In this document: piece after piece, positions 35,453 through 44,607 of the stretch | How positions within the stretch are numbered: the stretch's first letter is position 1 | How the letters are laid out: every line of letters begins with the position of its first letter | NCBI RefSeq assembly: GCF_014698835.1 | Contig: NZ_JACJTU010000004.1 | Span: 1 to 64,000 of the forward strand | Length of the DNA: 64,000 nucleotides | Direction: 5' to 3' | DNA from: Nostoc paludosum FACHB-159 | GTDB taxonomy: Bacteria > Cyanobacteriota > Cyanobacteriia > Cyanobacteriales > Nostocaceae | The notes under the pieces: generated by a model | Seen by the model: only the letters and a program-made list of their open reading frames with translations | Databases searched by the model: none | What the model was told of the DNA's origin: nothing | Translations under genes and position numbers: made by a program

Positions 35453-35636
35453 ATGATAAATCCTTAACAGAACATGATATTACTTATACTTCCCCCAATT
35501 TAGTTATATTTTGTTTCTAAATTCCTCTTCTTTGTGATTCAAATACATCTGTCTTCAGTGGGGTCAAACTCCAGATCTAGATTTGATAAGGTTGCAAATA
35601 ACACTGAATACCGATCGATTGCAATTGGAGTTAACA

Positions 35637-36128
35637 ATGACATATACGCAAACTGGCGATCCAACTATTCGTCAACATGTAGAAGCTTGGCGACAATTAA
35701 ATGTAGATGAACAGCTAGGTTTGTTTTGGTTTATCTATAAAGAAATAGGTAAATCAATTACTCCAGCTGCCCCCGGTGCGAGTACAGCTTCTTCAGAAAT
35801 TGCTGAAGGTTTGTTTAATCAAGTTAAAGAATTATCCCACGAACAACAATTACAAATTCAGCGTGATTTGATTAACAAAGTTGATACCCAAATTTCTCGC
35901 GAATATGGCTCTTTGGGTGATACTACAAAGCTACTTTTTTGGTATCTACTAAGTCAAGGTATGGACAATCGCACTGTCATTCCTGTACCTGGCGATTATC
36001 GACTTAGCTCAGGATCTCAAGCGTTATTTAGCAGAATTCAAGCATTACCTTTTGAGCAACAGATTACTCTTTTCCGCGACTACGTTGCTCCAATGGGTGC
36101 AGAAGCAAAACCAGGTGCAGAAATTTAG
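35637..36128 (+). CDS. Helical carotenoid protein (HCP), N-terminal-domain homologue of orange carotenoid protein
   Basis: A 163-residue all-helical protein matching only the N-terminal domain of the orange carotenoid protein. Such HCPs bind a ketocarotenoid and quench singlet oxygen, and some quench phycobilisomes. Visible features are RQHVEAWRQLNVDEQLGLFWFIYKEIG, ITPAAPG, and LSHEQQLQIQRDLI. The second carotenoid-contact half has LLFWYLLSQGMD and LPFEQQITLFRDYV. The open frame starts 18 codons earlier from TTG, but GGAG precedes the ATG at 35637. No C-terminal-domain homologue or FRP gene is nearby. Confidence 0.9.
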   Translation: MTYTQTGDPTIRQHVEAWRQLNVDEQLGLFWFIYKEIGKSITPAAPGASTASSEIAEGLFNQVKELSHEQQLQIQRDLINKVDTQISREYGSLGDTTKLLFWYLLSQGMDNRTVIPVPGDYRLSSGSQALFSRIQALPFEQQITLFRDYVAPMGAEAKPGAEI

Positions 36129-36775
36129 AGCAGGCAATAGGCAATACGCTTGAATTGGTATAAACAAATAAACACAGAGTAAAAACCAAAACTCTTACTC
36201 TGTGATTATCTATGTCCTTGGGTTAGTTGCACCCTCAAGTCCTAACGCCCTTTGTTTTGTATTCAATATACTAAAGGCAATTCTAGCTGATTTAATCTGC
36301 CTTTTGGTTGGTTTAAATATGTTGATTTTAGATTAATCTTCGTGGTTTTTTATAGCTTTTTATTTACAAGTAAAACATCCGATATATTAATAAAGACATA
36401 ACAAGATAGTCAAAGTTTTAACGTTGTTAATTAAACTGATTTTCTCATATTGAATACTACATTACATTCCCTATCAAGACAAAAATGTAAATAATTTACT
36501 AGAGGTGAGTCTCCTTCTTAAAATCATCGAAGGTTGAAAGCAATCTGGGTGAGCTTTTAAGGAATTTAATATCAGCGATCGCGAAAAACTCTTAGGCTTA
36601 TTTTCTACCTTTGATTTGATACAATAATCAATATTTTAATCAATACATTACTAAGAGAATTTACCGCAAATTCAGTTGAATAATTATCATCAAAGCTAAC
36701 TTGATTACGCATAAGTGGTGAATGTTGACTGTTGACTGTTGACGGTTAACAGTCATCAGTCATCAGTCATCAGCA
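36129..36775. other. Intergenic region between HCP and squalene-hopene cyclase
   Basis: It has a terminator-like hairpin (36173-36204), AT-rich sequence with no recognised gene, and a foldback of TGTTGAC and GTCATCA heptamers at 36722-36775 that reaches the shc stop codon. Confidence 0.55.
36173..36204 (+). terminator. Terminator-like hairpin after HCP gene
   Basis: CACAGAGTAA (36173-36182) pairs with TTACTCTGTG (36195-36204). It lies 45 bases after the stop codon, and the T run is weak. Confidence 0.55.
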
Positions 36776-38689
36776 TTAATCATCAATCATCCTTTGATAG
36801 CGACCTAGCGCAATTAAAGGAAAGTATTGTTGATACATATGATATTTGAGATAAAAATGGCAAGGGAAGCCAGTACCAGTAAAGTCAGCCTCAAACCAAG
36901 TACCATCCGGCTGTTGAGTTGTCACAAGGTAGTTAATTCCGCGTTCAATAGCTTCCAGGGCTAATTTGCCAGTTGCTTCACCTGCTGCCAACAAGCCAAT
37001 TAAAGCCCAAGCAGTTTGAGATGCTGTACTATTTCCTTTTCCTTTCAAGCTGGGATCGTCGTAGCTGCGGCAAGTTTCGCCCCAACCACCATCTGGGTTT
37101 TGACATCCCAATAACCAAGCTGCCCCGCGTTCTATATCGAATTTATACTTTTGAGGGTCAATCAAGGCCAGAGCTGACAAAACGCCACTAGTGCCGTAGA
37201 TGTAATTTACGCCCCAACGCCCAAACCAACAACCTTCTGTTTCTTGTTCATTCAAAAGATAACTCATTGCCCGGTCTAGGTTACGCGGTTCAATTGACAA
37301 ACCACAAGCACCCAGCATTTCTACTACCCTAGCAGTCACATCTGCGGTGTTTGGGTCAATCATGGCTTTCAAGTCTCCATAGGGAATGGAGTTAAGCCAA
37401 TCTTGGTCATTGTCTAAATCAAAAGCAGCCCAACCGCCTGGTTTACATTGCATAGATGCAATCCATTTTAAGGCACGGGCGATCGCAGCCTGCTTGATTT
37501 TTTCATTAGGCAGTTTCGCTTGATGCAGCGCCATGACTACTACAGCCGAGTCATCAACATCGGGATAAAAGCGATTGTCAAACTCAAACGCCCAAGCCCC
37601 TGGTTTTCCCTGGCGATTTTTGACAGCCCAATCTCCGTAGTCTAAAATTTGCTTTTGCAGCAACCATTCGCCAGCTCTTACCACAGCCGGATGATCTGGT
37701 GCAAAACCAGAATCTACCAAAGCACGCATCGCCCAAGCTGTATCCCAAATAGGTGAAATACAAGGCTGTACCCGGTAGCAGTCCTCTGTTTCAATCGCAA
37801 AATTGTCAATTGCTTGCAACCCTCGTTCGACAATGGGGTCGTTTTGGTCATAATCCAAACACCGCAAAGCCAGCATGGAATTGAGCATCGCCGGAATAAT
37901 TCCACCCCAGTCGCCTGTAGCTTCTTGCCGTTCTAAAATCCACTTTTCGGCGGCTTTGATGCCTTCTTCCCGGAAGGGTACTAAATTTAGGCGTTCTGCT
38001 AACTTGAAGCCATCATCCAAGGTGAGAAATAAATCTGTCCAATCGTTATTTTTGGGTAATTCCCATTGGACTTTATCCACACCTTCAACGTATAGTTCAT
38101 CTAGGTTGATACCTTGGTCAGTGAGAAAAATCGGTTTGCGATCGCATACAATCAACAACGGTACAGTGCTGGAACGCGCCCAACTAGACATCTCGTAAAT
38201 ATTAACTGGGAAAGCTTCGGGCAGCAGCATTATCCAAGGTGGTAGCGAAGGAATACCGCGCCAGTTGTAGCAGCCAATCAACGCCAAGTGCAACTTGGTA
38301 AAAATCCGAGTTTTGCTGACACCACCGCGTTCGAGAATAAATTTTCGCGCCCGAACCAGTGCCGGATCGCTTGCTGGCACACCCAACAGTCTCAGCGCCA
38401 TGTAAGCTTCAACTGAGGTACTAAGTTCGCCGCCATCACCAAAGAAAAGCTCCCAGCCGCCATGCTCCCGTTGTTCTTGAAGCAGATAGGCTGCAACTTT
38501 GTGCAAAGGTCTTTTTTGGTCTGTTCCCCAAATCTTATGCAAAAGCACAACTTCAGCAGTGATGGTGACGTTAGATTCCAACTCTGCCCACCAATAACCT
38601 GCCGGATTTTGAATTGAAAGCAGATATTCTTGGCTAGCTGCGATCGCTTGGGCGACTTGCTTGACTTTTACCCTGTCTTGTGTATGCAT
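36776..38689 (-). CDS. shc: Squalene-hopene cyclase
   Basis: A 637-residue monotopic membrane enzyme that cyclises squalene to hopene. The acid motif is FYPDVDDSAVV (DxDD, about residue 375). QW-type repeats are abundant, such as QNPDGGWGETC, QETEGCWFGRWG and QQPDGTWFE. I use ATG at 38689 (MHTQDRVKVK); a GTG ten codons upstream is the only alternative. The C-terminus reads HFYLKYHMYQQYFPLIALGRY as in the family. Divergent from hpnB, forming a hopanoid pair with a shared 235-base promoter region. Confidence 0.96.
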   Translation of the reverse strand: MHTQDRVKVKQVAQAIAASQEYLLSIQNPAGYWWAELESNVTITAEVVLLHKIWGTDQKRPLHKVAAYLLQEQREHGGWELFFGDGGELSTSVEAYMALRLLGVPASDPALVRARKFILERGGVSKTRIFTKLHLALIGCYNWRGIPSLPPWIMLLPEAFPVNIYEMSSWARSSTVPLLIVCDRKPIFLTDQGINLDELYVEGVDKVQWELPKNNDWTDLFLTLDDGFKLAERLNLVPFREEGIKAAEKWILERQEATGDWGGIIPAMLNSMLALRCLDYDQNDPIVERGLQAIDNFAIETEDCYRVQPCISPIWDTAWAMRALVDSGFAPDHPAVVRAGEWLLQKQILDYGDWAVKNRQGKPGAWAFEFDNRFYPDVDDSAVVVMALHQAKLPNEKIKQAAIARALKWIASMQCKPGGWAAFDLDNDQDWLNSIPYGDLKAMIDPNTADVTARVVEMLGACGLSIEPRNLDRAMSYLLNEQETEGCWFGRWGVNYIYGTSGVLSALALIDPQKYKFDIERGAAWLLGCQNPDGGWGETCRSYDDPSLKGKGNSTASQTAWALIGLLAAGEATGKLALEAIERGINYLVTTQQPDGTWFEADFTGTGFPCHFYLKYHMYQQYFPLIALGRYQRMIDD

Positions 38690-38924
38690 GAAAAACCGTT
38701 CAACCTCAACACTCAACACTAGTTAACAACACGGCAGTACAGGTGAAAAAAATTATTTTCCTCTATCAGTAGACATAGTATTCTGTCTGAGTCACTGAGA
38801 ATTTGCAATAGGTCAGCCCCCTTCGGAGGAATTAAAAATTAAAAACCCATAAATTAATTTACTAGGTTTATATCCTTTTCTTTTTTTTGAATTTTGAATT
38901 TTGAATTGGAGCAAAGCGACGGTC

Positions 38925-40196
38925 ATGGGTGTAATTGTATTCGGATTGATGCTTTTATCCTTGACAATTTGGTTAGGGTTACTCTGTTTTTGGGGACAGT
39001 TTTGGCGGTTAGACCAGCAATTAGAGGTTAGGGAAACTAGGCTAAAATCCTTACCAGTGGTTTGTGCGGTGGTTCCGGCGCGTAACGAAGCTGAATTAAT
39101 ACCAATCAGCTTGCGATCGCTCTTACTCCAAGATTATCCTGGTTCTTTAGACGTGTTTTTAGTAGACGACCGCAGCACAGATGGCACAGCAAATTTCGCC
39201 CAGGGAGTAGCCTACGCTTTAGGTAAATCCGAGCAATTGCATATCATCTCTGGAGAACCACTACCTCCTGGTTGGTCAGGGAAACTTTGGGCTGTTGAGC
39301 AAGGTATCAAAAATGCAAGTAAATTGACACCTGACTATTATTTCCTTACCGATGCAGATATAGAACATGACGCGAGTAATCTGTGCCGACTCGTTGCTAA
39401 AGCTGAGCAGGAAAATTTAGATTTAGTTTCAGTAATGGTGCGACTCAGATGTGAAAGCTTTTGGGAAAAACTATTGATTCCCGCTTTCGTCTTTTTCTTC
39501 CAAAAACTCTATCCCTTCCGCTGGGTGAATAATCCCAAAAATCCCACAGCCGCCGCCGCTGGGGGTTCGATTCTGATTCGCAAAGAAGCTTTAGAGCGAA
39601 TCGGTGGTATTCAAGTGATTCGCCAAGCTTTAATTGATGATTGCGCTTTGGCTGGGGCGGTTAAGAGGAGTGTGAAAGTGGAAGAAGAGGACACGGGGAC
39701 ACGGGGACGCGAGGACGCTGAGATATTTTCTTTCCCCGCGTCCCCACGTCTCCCCATCTCCATGTCTTCCCCAACAGGGCGTATCTGGCTGGGATTGAGT
39801 ACTTTAACTCGCAGTTTGCGTCCGTATAATTCCTTGGCAACGATTTGGGATATGGTTGCTCGTACTGCTTATACACAATTGAATTATTCTCCATTATTAC
39901 TATTAGGAACTTTGGTAGGGATGAGCTTAATTTATTTAGTTCCACCTGTGGGTTTGATTTTGGGTGTAATTTGGAGTAATTGGGGAATCTTATTTACAGG
40001 TTTATTTGCTTGGTTATTAATGACCTTGGCTTATTACCCGACCATCCGCTTTTATAAATGTTCTTTTTGGCTAGCCTTTAGTTTACCTGCGATCGCTTTT
40101 CTCTATACCCTGATGACTCTAGATTCTGCACTTCGCCACTGGCAAGGACGCGGCGGCAACTGGAAAGGAAGAGTTTATCCCAATGAATTTTCTTAA
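38925..40196 (+). CDS. hpnB: Hopanoid-associated glycosyltransferase HpnB
   Basis: A 423-residue membrane-anchored family 2 glycosyltransferase. GT-A motifs are AVVPARNEAELIP, VDDRSTDGTANF (about residue 80), LTDADIEHD and DDCALAGAVKR (about 236-246). Residues about 247-283 (KVEEEDTGTRGREDAEIFSF and onward) are encoded by a dispersed inverted repeat inserted exactly where the expected GRIWLGLS follows the RS of VKRS. Frame is kept. C-terminal membrane helices follow. The upstream TTG at 38901 lies in an AATTTTGAATT repeat, so ATG at 38925 is preferred. Confidence 0.88.
   Translation: MGVIVFGLMLLSLTIWLGLLCFWGQFWRLDQQLEVRETRLKSLPVVCAVVPARNEAELIPISLRSLLLQDYPGSLDVFLVDDRSTDGTANFAQGVAYALGKSEQLHIISGEPLPPGWSGKLWAVEQGIKNASKLTPDYYFLTDADIEHDASNLCRLVAKAEQENLDLVSVMVRLRCESFWEKLLIPAFVFFFQKLYPFRWVNNPKNPTAAAAGGSILIRKEALERIGGIQVIRQALIDDCALAGAVKRSVKVEEEDTGTRGREDAEIFSFPASPRLPISMSSPTGRIWLGLSTLTRSLRPYNSLATIWDMVARTAYTQLNYSPLLLLGTLVGMSLIYLVPPVGLILGVIWSNWGILFTGLFAWLLMTLAYYPTIRFYKCSFWLAFSLPAIAFLYTLMTLDSALRHWQGRGGNWKGRVYPNEFS
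39685..39770. repeat. Inverted repeat inserted within hpnB
   Basis: GGACACGGGGACACGGGGAC and CCCCGCGTCCCCACGTCTCC are inverted halves around TGAGATATTTTC. A CCCCGCGTCCCCGCGTCTCC copy occurs at 7477-7499 near the mtnB stop, so this is a dispersed family. Confidence 0.8.
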
Positions 40197-40302
40197 GGAA
40201 CTCGCCAGACAGCATAAATCCTGGTTGCAAGTTTGTTTATGACCTTCAGGTTAGAACACCATAATCAAATTCTCACAGTTCTTGAATGCTTAGATTCTGA
40301 CA

Positions 40303-40437
40303 TAAGTAAGTTGGTGTGAAAAAATCAAACTATGTTAATAAAGGTTAAGTGAACTAAAAACCTCTTTCCTTCTGCCTCCTGCCTCCTGCCTCCTGCCTTA
40401 TCCTGACGATAAATATTCACAACTACCTACTTACTTA
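40303..40437. repeat. Family B foldback repeat (divergent copy)
   Basis: The inverted ends are TAAGTAAGT and ACTTACTTA. The body runs from AAAAAATCAAACTATGTTAA through a TGCCTCC array to ATTCACAACTACC. It aligns, with divergence, to 50772-50895 and 58423-58566. Confidence 0.7.
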
Positions 40438-40493
40438 GAAAGGGTTCGGCTTACTTCGGTGGCGGAACCCTCGCATCCTTACCATCACCAGCC

Positions 40494-40853
40494 TTACCCC
40501 CTACCTTTAGTTGAGGCTGTTTGTTTACTACTAACGGGGTCAACAGACAATGGTTGAGCTGCTTTCAATACCGCATCCAGTAAACCTGGAAACAGCATCT
40601 CTAAATCTTCACGCCGCAGAATATTAATGTGATGTGTACCTTCTTTACGTGTAAATACTATCCCGGATTCCCGTAAAATTTTAAAATGATTGGACATGGT
40701 AGACTTGGCGATCGCAAAGTCAAACCTCGCACAGCATTGTTCCCCCTCACTCGCCAACAGCCGCACAATCTCTAACCGCACCGGGTCACCCAATGCATAC
40801 AATACTCCCGGCAAAGAAATATTTTTTCTATCTGGATGATAAAGGAATCTCAT
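40494..40853 (-). CDS. ArsR-family transcriptional regulator
   Basis: A 119-residue winged-helix regulator. The DNA-binding part includes [21 protein letters not shown] and [23 protein letters not shown]. The adjacent cysteines (about residues 40-41) at the start of the recognition region may be a thiol or metal sensor site (inference). It is divergent from trxA and the following oxidoreductase run. A perfect inverted repeat in the 81-base shared region is the likely operator, which would make it an autorepressor and cluster repressor. Confidence 0.9.
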   Translation of the reverse strand: MRFLYHPDRKNISLPGVLYALGDPVRLEIVRLLASEGEQCCARFDFAIAKSTMSNHFKILRESGIVFTRKEGTHHINILRREDLEMLFPGLLDAVLKAAQPLSVDPVSSKQTASTKGRG

Positions 40854-40890
40854 AGTTGCATTATCTCATCAAGTAGCATATATTTTTATT

Positions 40891-40907
40891 ATTCGATATT
40901 ATCGAAT
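40891..40907. promoter_or_regulatory. Candidate ArsR operator
   Basis: ATTCGATATTATCGAAT is a perfect inverted repeat with one central base. It lies 38 bases from the ArsR start and 28 bases before the trxA start, and could control both directions. Binding by this ArsR protein is inferred from position. Confidence 0.55.
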
Positions 40908-40934
40908 TATAGAATTAAATCAGGAAGGCAATTT

Positions 40935-41258
40935 ATGTCATCCATTACAAATGTCACAGAAGCCACATTCAAGCAAGAAGTTTTGGAAAGTACAATTCCA
41001 GTCTTAGTGGACTTTTGGGCACCGTGGTGTGGCCCTTGTCGGATGGTGGCTCCGGTTGTAGACGAAGTTGCTGCTGAATACGAAGGACAGGTAAAAGTAG
41101 TCAAACTGAACACCGATCAAAATCCTACTGTAGCCAGCCATTATGGAATTCGCAGCATTCCGACCCTGATGGTTTTTAAAGAGGGTCGGCAAGTCGATAC
41201 TGTCGTGGGGGCAGTTCCGAAAACCACATTAAATAAGACCTTAGCACAGCATCTTTAA
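40935..41258 (+). CDS. trxA: Thioredoxin
   Basis: A 107-residue thioredoxin with the active site [13 protein letters not shown] at about residues 28-40 and the cis-proline segment [20 protein letters not shown] lies six bases before ATG 40935, which decides the start; the open frame upstream overlaps the ArsR promoter. First gene of the divergent run, so it may supply electrons to the detoxification enzymes or to the repressor thiols (inference). Confidence 0.94.
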   Translation: MSSITNVTEATFKQEVLESTIPVLVDFWAPWCGPCRMVAPVVDEVAAEYEGQVKVVKLNTDQNPTVASHYGIRSIPTLMVFKEGRQVDTVVGAVPKTTLNKTLAQHL

Positions 41259-41284
41259 TGTAGGTAAAGGGCATGGGGCATAGG

Positions 41285-41390
41285 GCATTGAGCATGGGGA
41301 AAGGGGTAAGGGGAAAAGGGGAAAGATTAAATTTATTCCTTTTGCCTTTTCCCTTTAAGCTTTCTCCTTTTCCCTTAGCGAAGCCATCTC
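41285..41390. repeat. Foldback repeat between trxA and SDR
   Basis: A GGGGAAAGGGGTAAGGGG half, AGATTAAATTTATTCC, and a complementary CTTTTCCCTT half. It is the reverse orientation of the unit at 27662-27735. Confidence 0.65.
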
Positions 41391-41431
41391 CCCAGTCCCC
41401 ATTACTAGAGGAAATAAGCGGGGGAAGCCAA

Positions 41432-42226
41432 ATGGACTTGAAATTGCATGGTAAATCCGCACTGGTAACTGGCTCAACGGCAGGCATTGGTTTTGCTATA
41501 GCCCAAGGGTTAGCTCAAGAGGGTGCATCAGTGATTATCAACGGTCGATCTGAGGAAAGAGTAGCACAGGCGATCGCCAAAATTCAGCAAAGTATCCCCG
41601 AAGCGAAAGTTTCTGGGGTTGTTGCTGATGCAGGTACAAAAGCAGGAGTAGAACAACTTGTTCAACAAGTTCCTCAGGTTGATATCCTAATTAACAATCT
41701 AGGTATTTATGAACCAAAAACCTTCTTTGAGATTAGCGATGAAGACTGGTTAAAAATATTTGAAATCAACGTACTCAGTGGAATACGTTTGAGTCGGCAA
41801 TATCTTCAAAAGCAGCTAGAGCAAAACTGGGGGCGGATTGTTTTTATTTCTAGTGAATCTGGCATTCAAATTCCTGTGGAAATGATTCACTATGGCACAA
41901 CTAAAACAGCGCAGCTTTCCATTGCGCGAGGTTTAGCAGAAATGACAATTGGTACTGGAGTCACTGTGAACTCTGTCTTACCGGGGCCAACCCGTTCAGA
42001 AGGCGTTGAAGAATTTATTTCCAACCTAGCGCAGGAACGTGGTACTAGTCGAGGCGAAATTGAGGCTGAATTTTTCCAAAATGTGCGTCCAACTTCCCTA
42101 ATTAAACGCTTTGCAACTAATGAAGAAGTAGCAGCGCTCGTAGTTTATCTATCGAGTCCTCTAGCTTCAGCAACCAATGGTGCAGCTTTGCGAGTAGATG
42201 GTGGTGTTATTCGGTCGATTGTTTAG
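41432..42226 (+). CDS. SDR-family oxidoreductase
   Basis: A 264-residue classical short-chain dehydrogenase. The cofactor motif is VTGSTAGIGFAIA, with NNLG, catalytic FISSESG (Ser) and HYGTTKTAQ (Tyr/Lys). I start at ATG 41432 (MDLKLHGKSALV), because the 53 codons before it are repeat-derived and low complexity. GGGGGAAGC precedes it. Second in the ArsR-linked run. Substrate unknown. Confidence 0.9.
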   Translation: MDLKLHGKSALVTGSTAGIGFAIAQGLAQEGASVIINGRSEERVAQAIAKIQQSIPEAKVSGVVADAGTKAGVEQLVQQVPQVDILINNLGIYEPKTFFEISDEDWLKIFEINVLSGIRLSRQYLQKQLEQNWGRIVFISSESGIQIPVEMIHYGTTKTAQLSIARGLAEMTIGTGVTVNSVLPGPTRSEGVEEFISNLAQERGTSRGEIEAEFFQNVRPTSLIKRFATNEEVAALVVYLSSPLASATNGAALRVDGGVIRSIV

Positions 42227-42368
42227 TGCGTCGGAGTGGGGAGATGAGGCACAGGAAGCAGGGGAGCAGGGGAGAAGTGACAATACCCTCTGCCCCTCCG
42301 CTCCTCTGCCTCTTCCCATGCCCAATGCCCAATGCCCAATAATTAATGACAATTTGGAGATATAACCA

Positions 42369-43481
42369 ATGAGTACTGATATTAACTTATTTTCTCCTTA
42401 TCAATTAGGGGATCTGGAACTACCGAATCGGATAGTGATGGCACCGTTAACCCGAAATAGGGCTAAGGAGGGAAACGTACCACACCAACTGAATGCTACC
42501 TACTACGCTCAACGTGCTTCGGCTGGACTGATTATTGCTGAAGCAACACAGGTAAGTCCAGAAGGACAAGGCTATCCGGCTACACCAGGAATTCATTCAC
42601 CAGAACAGGTGGAGGGCTGGAAGTTAGTAACCAATGCTGTGCATCAGGAGGGAGGGAGAATTTTTCTGCAACTATGGCACGTAGGCAGGATTTCCCACCC
42701 TGACTTACAACCGGATGGAGCTTTACCTGTGGCTCCTTCTGCCATTGCTGCTAAAGGTGAAGCCTCAACTTTTGAGGGGCCGAAACCGTTTGTTACTCCT
42801 CGTGCTTTGGAAACTTCAGAAATACCGCAGATAGTAGAACAGTATCGTCAAGCAGCGGCGAATGCCTTGGCGGCTGGGTTTGATGGGGTAGAAATTCACG
42901 CAGCTAATGGTTATTTAATAGATCAGTTTCTGCGGGATGGCACCAACCAGCGCACAGATAAATATGGGGGTTCCATTGAAAATCGCACTCGATTTTTGTT
43001 GGAGGTGACAGAAGCGGTAACTAGTGTGTGGGATTCTCACCGAGTAGGAGTACGTTTTTCTCCCAGTGGGACTTTTAACGATATGCGTGATTCCAATCCC
43101 CTGGAGACATTTGGTTATGCGGCTGGTGCGTTGAACCAGTTTAATTTGGCATATCTGCATATTTTTGAAGCAATAGAAGCAGATATCAGACATGGTACGG
43201 TTGTTGTGCCTACTAGTCATATACGCGATCGCTTTACAAATACACTCATTGTCAATGGTGGTTATACTCGTGAAAAAGGCGATGCTGTAATAACAAGCAA
43301 AGCAGCAGATTTAGTTGCCTTTGGTACATTATTTATCTCAAATCCAGATTTACCTCGACGCTTGGCTTTGAATGCACCACTAAATGAACCAAATCAAGCC
43401 ACATTTTATGGTGGCGATGAAAAGGGATATACAGACTATCCATTTTGGTCGGCTGCTAGCGAAGCAGTAGCCAACTCATAA
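42369..43481 (+). CDS. Old yellow enzyme-family alkene reductase
   Basis: A 370-residue FMN-dependent TIM-barrel ene-reductase. Motifs are NRIVMAPLTRNRA (flavin binding), LQLWHVGRISHP, EIHAANGYLIDQFLRDGTN (active-site His and Asn, about residues 176-194) and the C-terminal NGGYT with FGTLFISNPDLP. It reduces electrophilic alkenes and often nitro compounds, and so fits beside the nitroreductase and exporter. Third in the run. Confidence 0.94.
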   Translation: MSTDINLFSPYQLGDLELPNRIVMAPLTRNRAKEGNVPHQLNATYYAQRASAGLIIAEATQVSPEGQGYPATPGIHSPEQVEGWKLVTNAVHQEGGRIFLQLWHVGRISHPDLQPDGALPVAPSAIAAKGEASTFEGPKPFVTPRALETSEIPQIVEQYRQAAANALAAGFDGVEIHAANGYLIDQFLRDGTNQRTDKYGGSIENRTRFLLEVTEAVTSVWDSHRVGVRFSPSGTFNDMRDSNPLETFGYAAGALNQFNLAYLHIFEAIEADIRHGTVVVPTSHIRDRFTNTLIVNGGYTREKGDAVITSKAADLVAFGTLFISNPDLPRRLALNAPLNEPNQATFYGGDEKGYTDYPFWSAASEAVANS

Positions 43482-43739
43482 TTTGCCGATCGCCGAATTT
43501 AAAATTTTGGATTTTAGATTTACAATTCTTGCATCCAAGGTTTAAAAATGTTTGGGAGCAAGCGAATTTCTACTGGCTCGGCTCCAAGAAACCTACGTAG
43601 AAAGAATCTAAAATCTGTCTTGAAAAGCTTTGATGCTTCCATCTCGCCGCAAAGCGTCTACGACGTATAAAATCTGCGCTTATGCTTTTGGCAAAATCTC
43701 AAATCCAAAATTGTTTAACTCAACTATCAGGAGAATCTT

Positions 43740-44405
43740 ATGAGTCCAATCACCCAAATCCAACCTTTAGATGTACCAACTGCGATCGCTCAACGTCGTT
43801 CAATTAAAACTTTTAAATCAGACCCCATCGCTCCAGAACTGCTCAAGCAATTGGTAGAGTTAACTGTGGCAGCACCGAGCAGTTTTAATATTCAAGACTG
43901 GCAAATTATTCTTGTGCAAGATGAGGCGCAAAAAGCGGCGCTATCAGCAGCATCTTGGAATCAACAGCAAATTGTTCAAGCACCTGTAACCTTTGTATTT
44001 GCTGCCAATCCTAACGCAGGCGAACAAGATTTGACCCCTATTTTTGAGCAGGCACTCCAGACTGGGGCATGGAATGATAAGACCGTAGACTACTTTAAAA
44101 GCGCCATCCCACAATTCCAAGGTGGTTTAGGCGACAAGCGACGCGAATATGCCATCAAAGATGCGATCATTGCCGCTACCCATTTGGTGTTAGCAGCAGA
44201 AAGTTTGGGTTTGTCAACTTGTTTTATGAACGGTTGGATTGAAGAAAAAGTCAAAGAAGTGATTGGTGCTGCGGATAATCCAGATTTAGCGATCGCCGTT
44301 TTAGTCCCCGTTGGCTATGCAGCAGAACCACGTTTAAATCCCGGTCGTTTACCACTTTCCTACAACGTTTCTGTAGACAGAATCGGTAACCCATATCAGG
44401 GTTAA
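43740..44405 (+). CDS. Nitroreductase-family flavoprotein
   Basis: A 221-residue FMN oxidoreductase. N-terminal IAQRRSIKTFKSDPIAPELL and APSSFNIQDWQII mark the family, and AAESLGLSTCFMNGW and VLVPVGYAAEP close the fold. AGGAG lies six bases before the ATG. Separated from the previous gene by 258 bases that hold TTTTAGATT and AAGCTTTGATGC repeats. It may reduce quinones, nitroaromatics or flavins. Confidence 0.92.
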   Translation: MSPITQIQPLDVPTAIAQRRSIKTFKSDPIAPELLKQLVELTVAAPSSFNIQDWQIILVQDEAQKAALSAASWNQQQIVQAPVTFVFAANPNAGEQDLTPIFEQALQTGAWNDKTVDYFKSAIPQFQGGLGDKRREYAIKDAIIAATHLVLAAESLGLSTCFMNGWIEEKVKEVIGAADNPDLAIAVLVPVGYAAEPRLNPGRLPLSYNVSVDRIGNPYQG

Positions 44406-44607
44406 TTTTGGGCATTGGGCATTGGGCATTGGCAGGGGTGGGAAGCTTTTTTATAATCTCCCCACACTTCCCACGCTCCCCATAGCCTATACCCTCTGCA
44501 CCTATGCCCTATGCTCCATACTTCGGCTTCTCTAGGAGACGCTACGTGAACTTGTAGTAAGCGGAGCCGAAGTACGCTCAGTATAAGTGCCCTATGCCCC
44601 ATGCCCC

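Larger units (their letters stand above)
34933..35636. other. Long intergenic region with palindrome and repeat element
   Basis: About 700 bases with no gene. Contents are a GTAGAGACG palindrome at 35077-35105, a family A element at 35311-35452, and the region upstream of the carotenoid-protein gene. Confidence 0.55.

Noticed and set aside
41273..41431. N-terminal extension of the SDR protein
   Set aside because: Repeat-derived sequence; the family N-terminus MDLKLHGKSALV begins at 41432.
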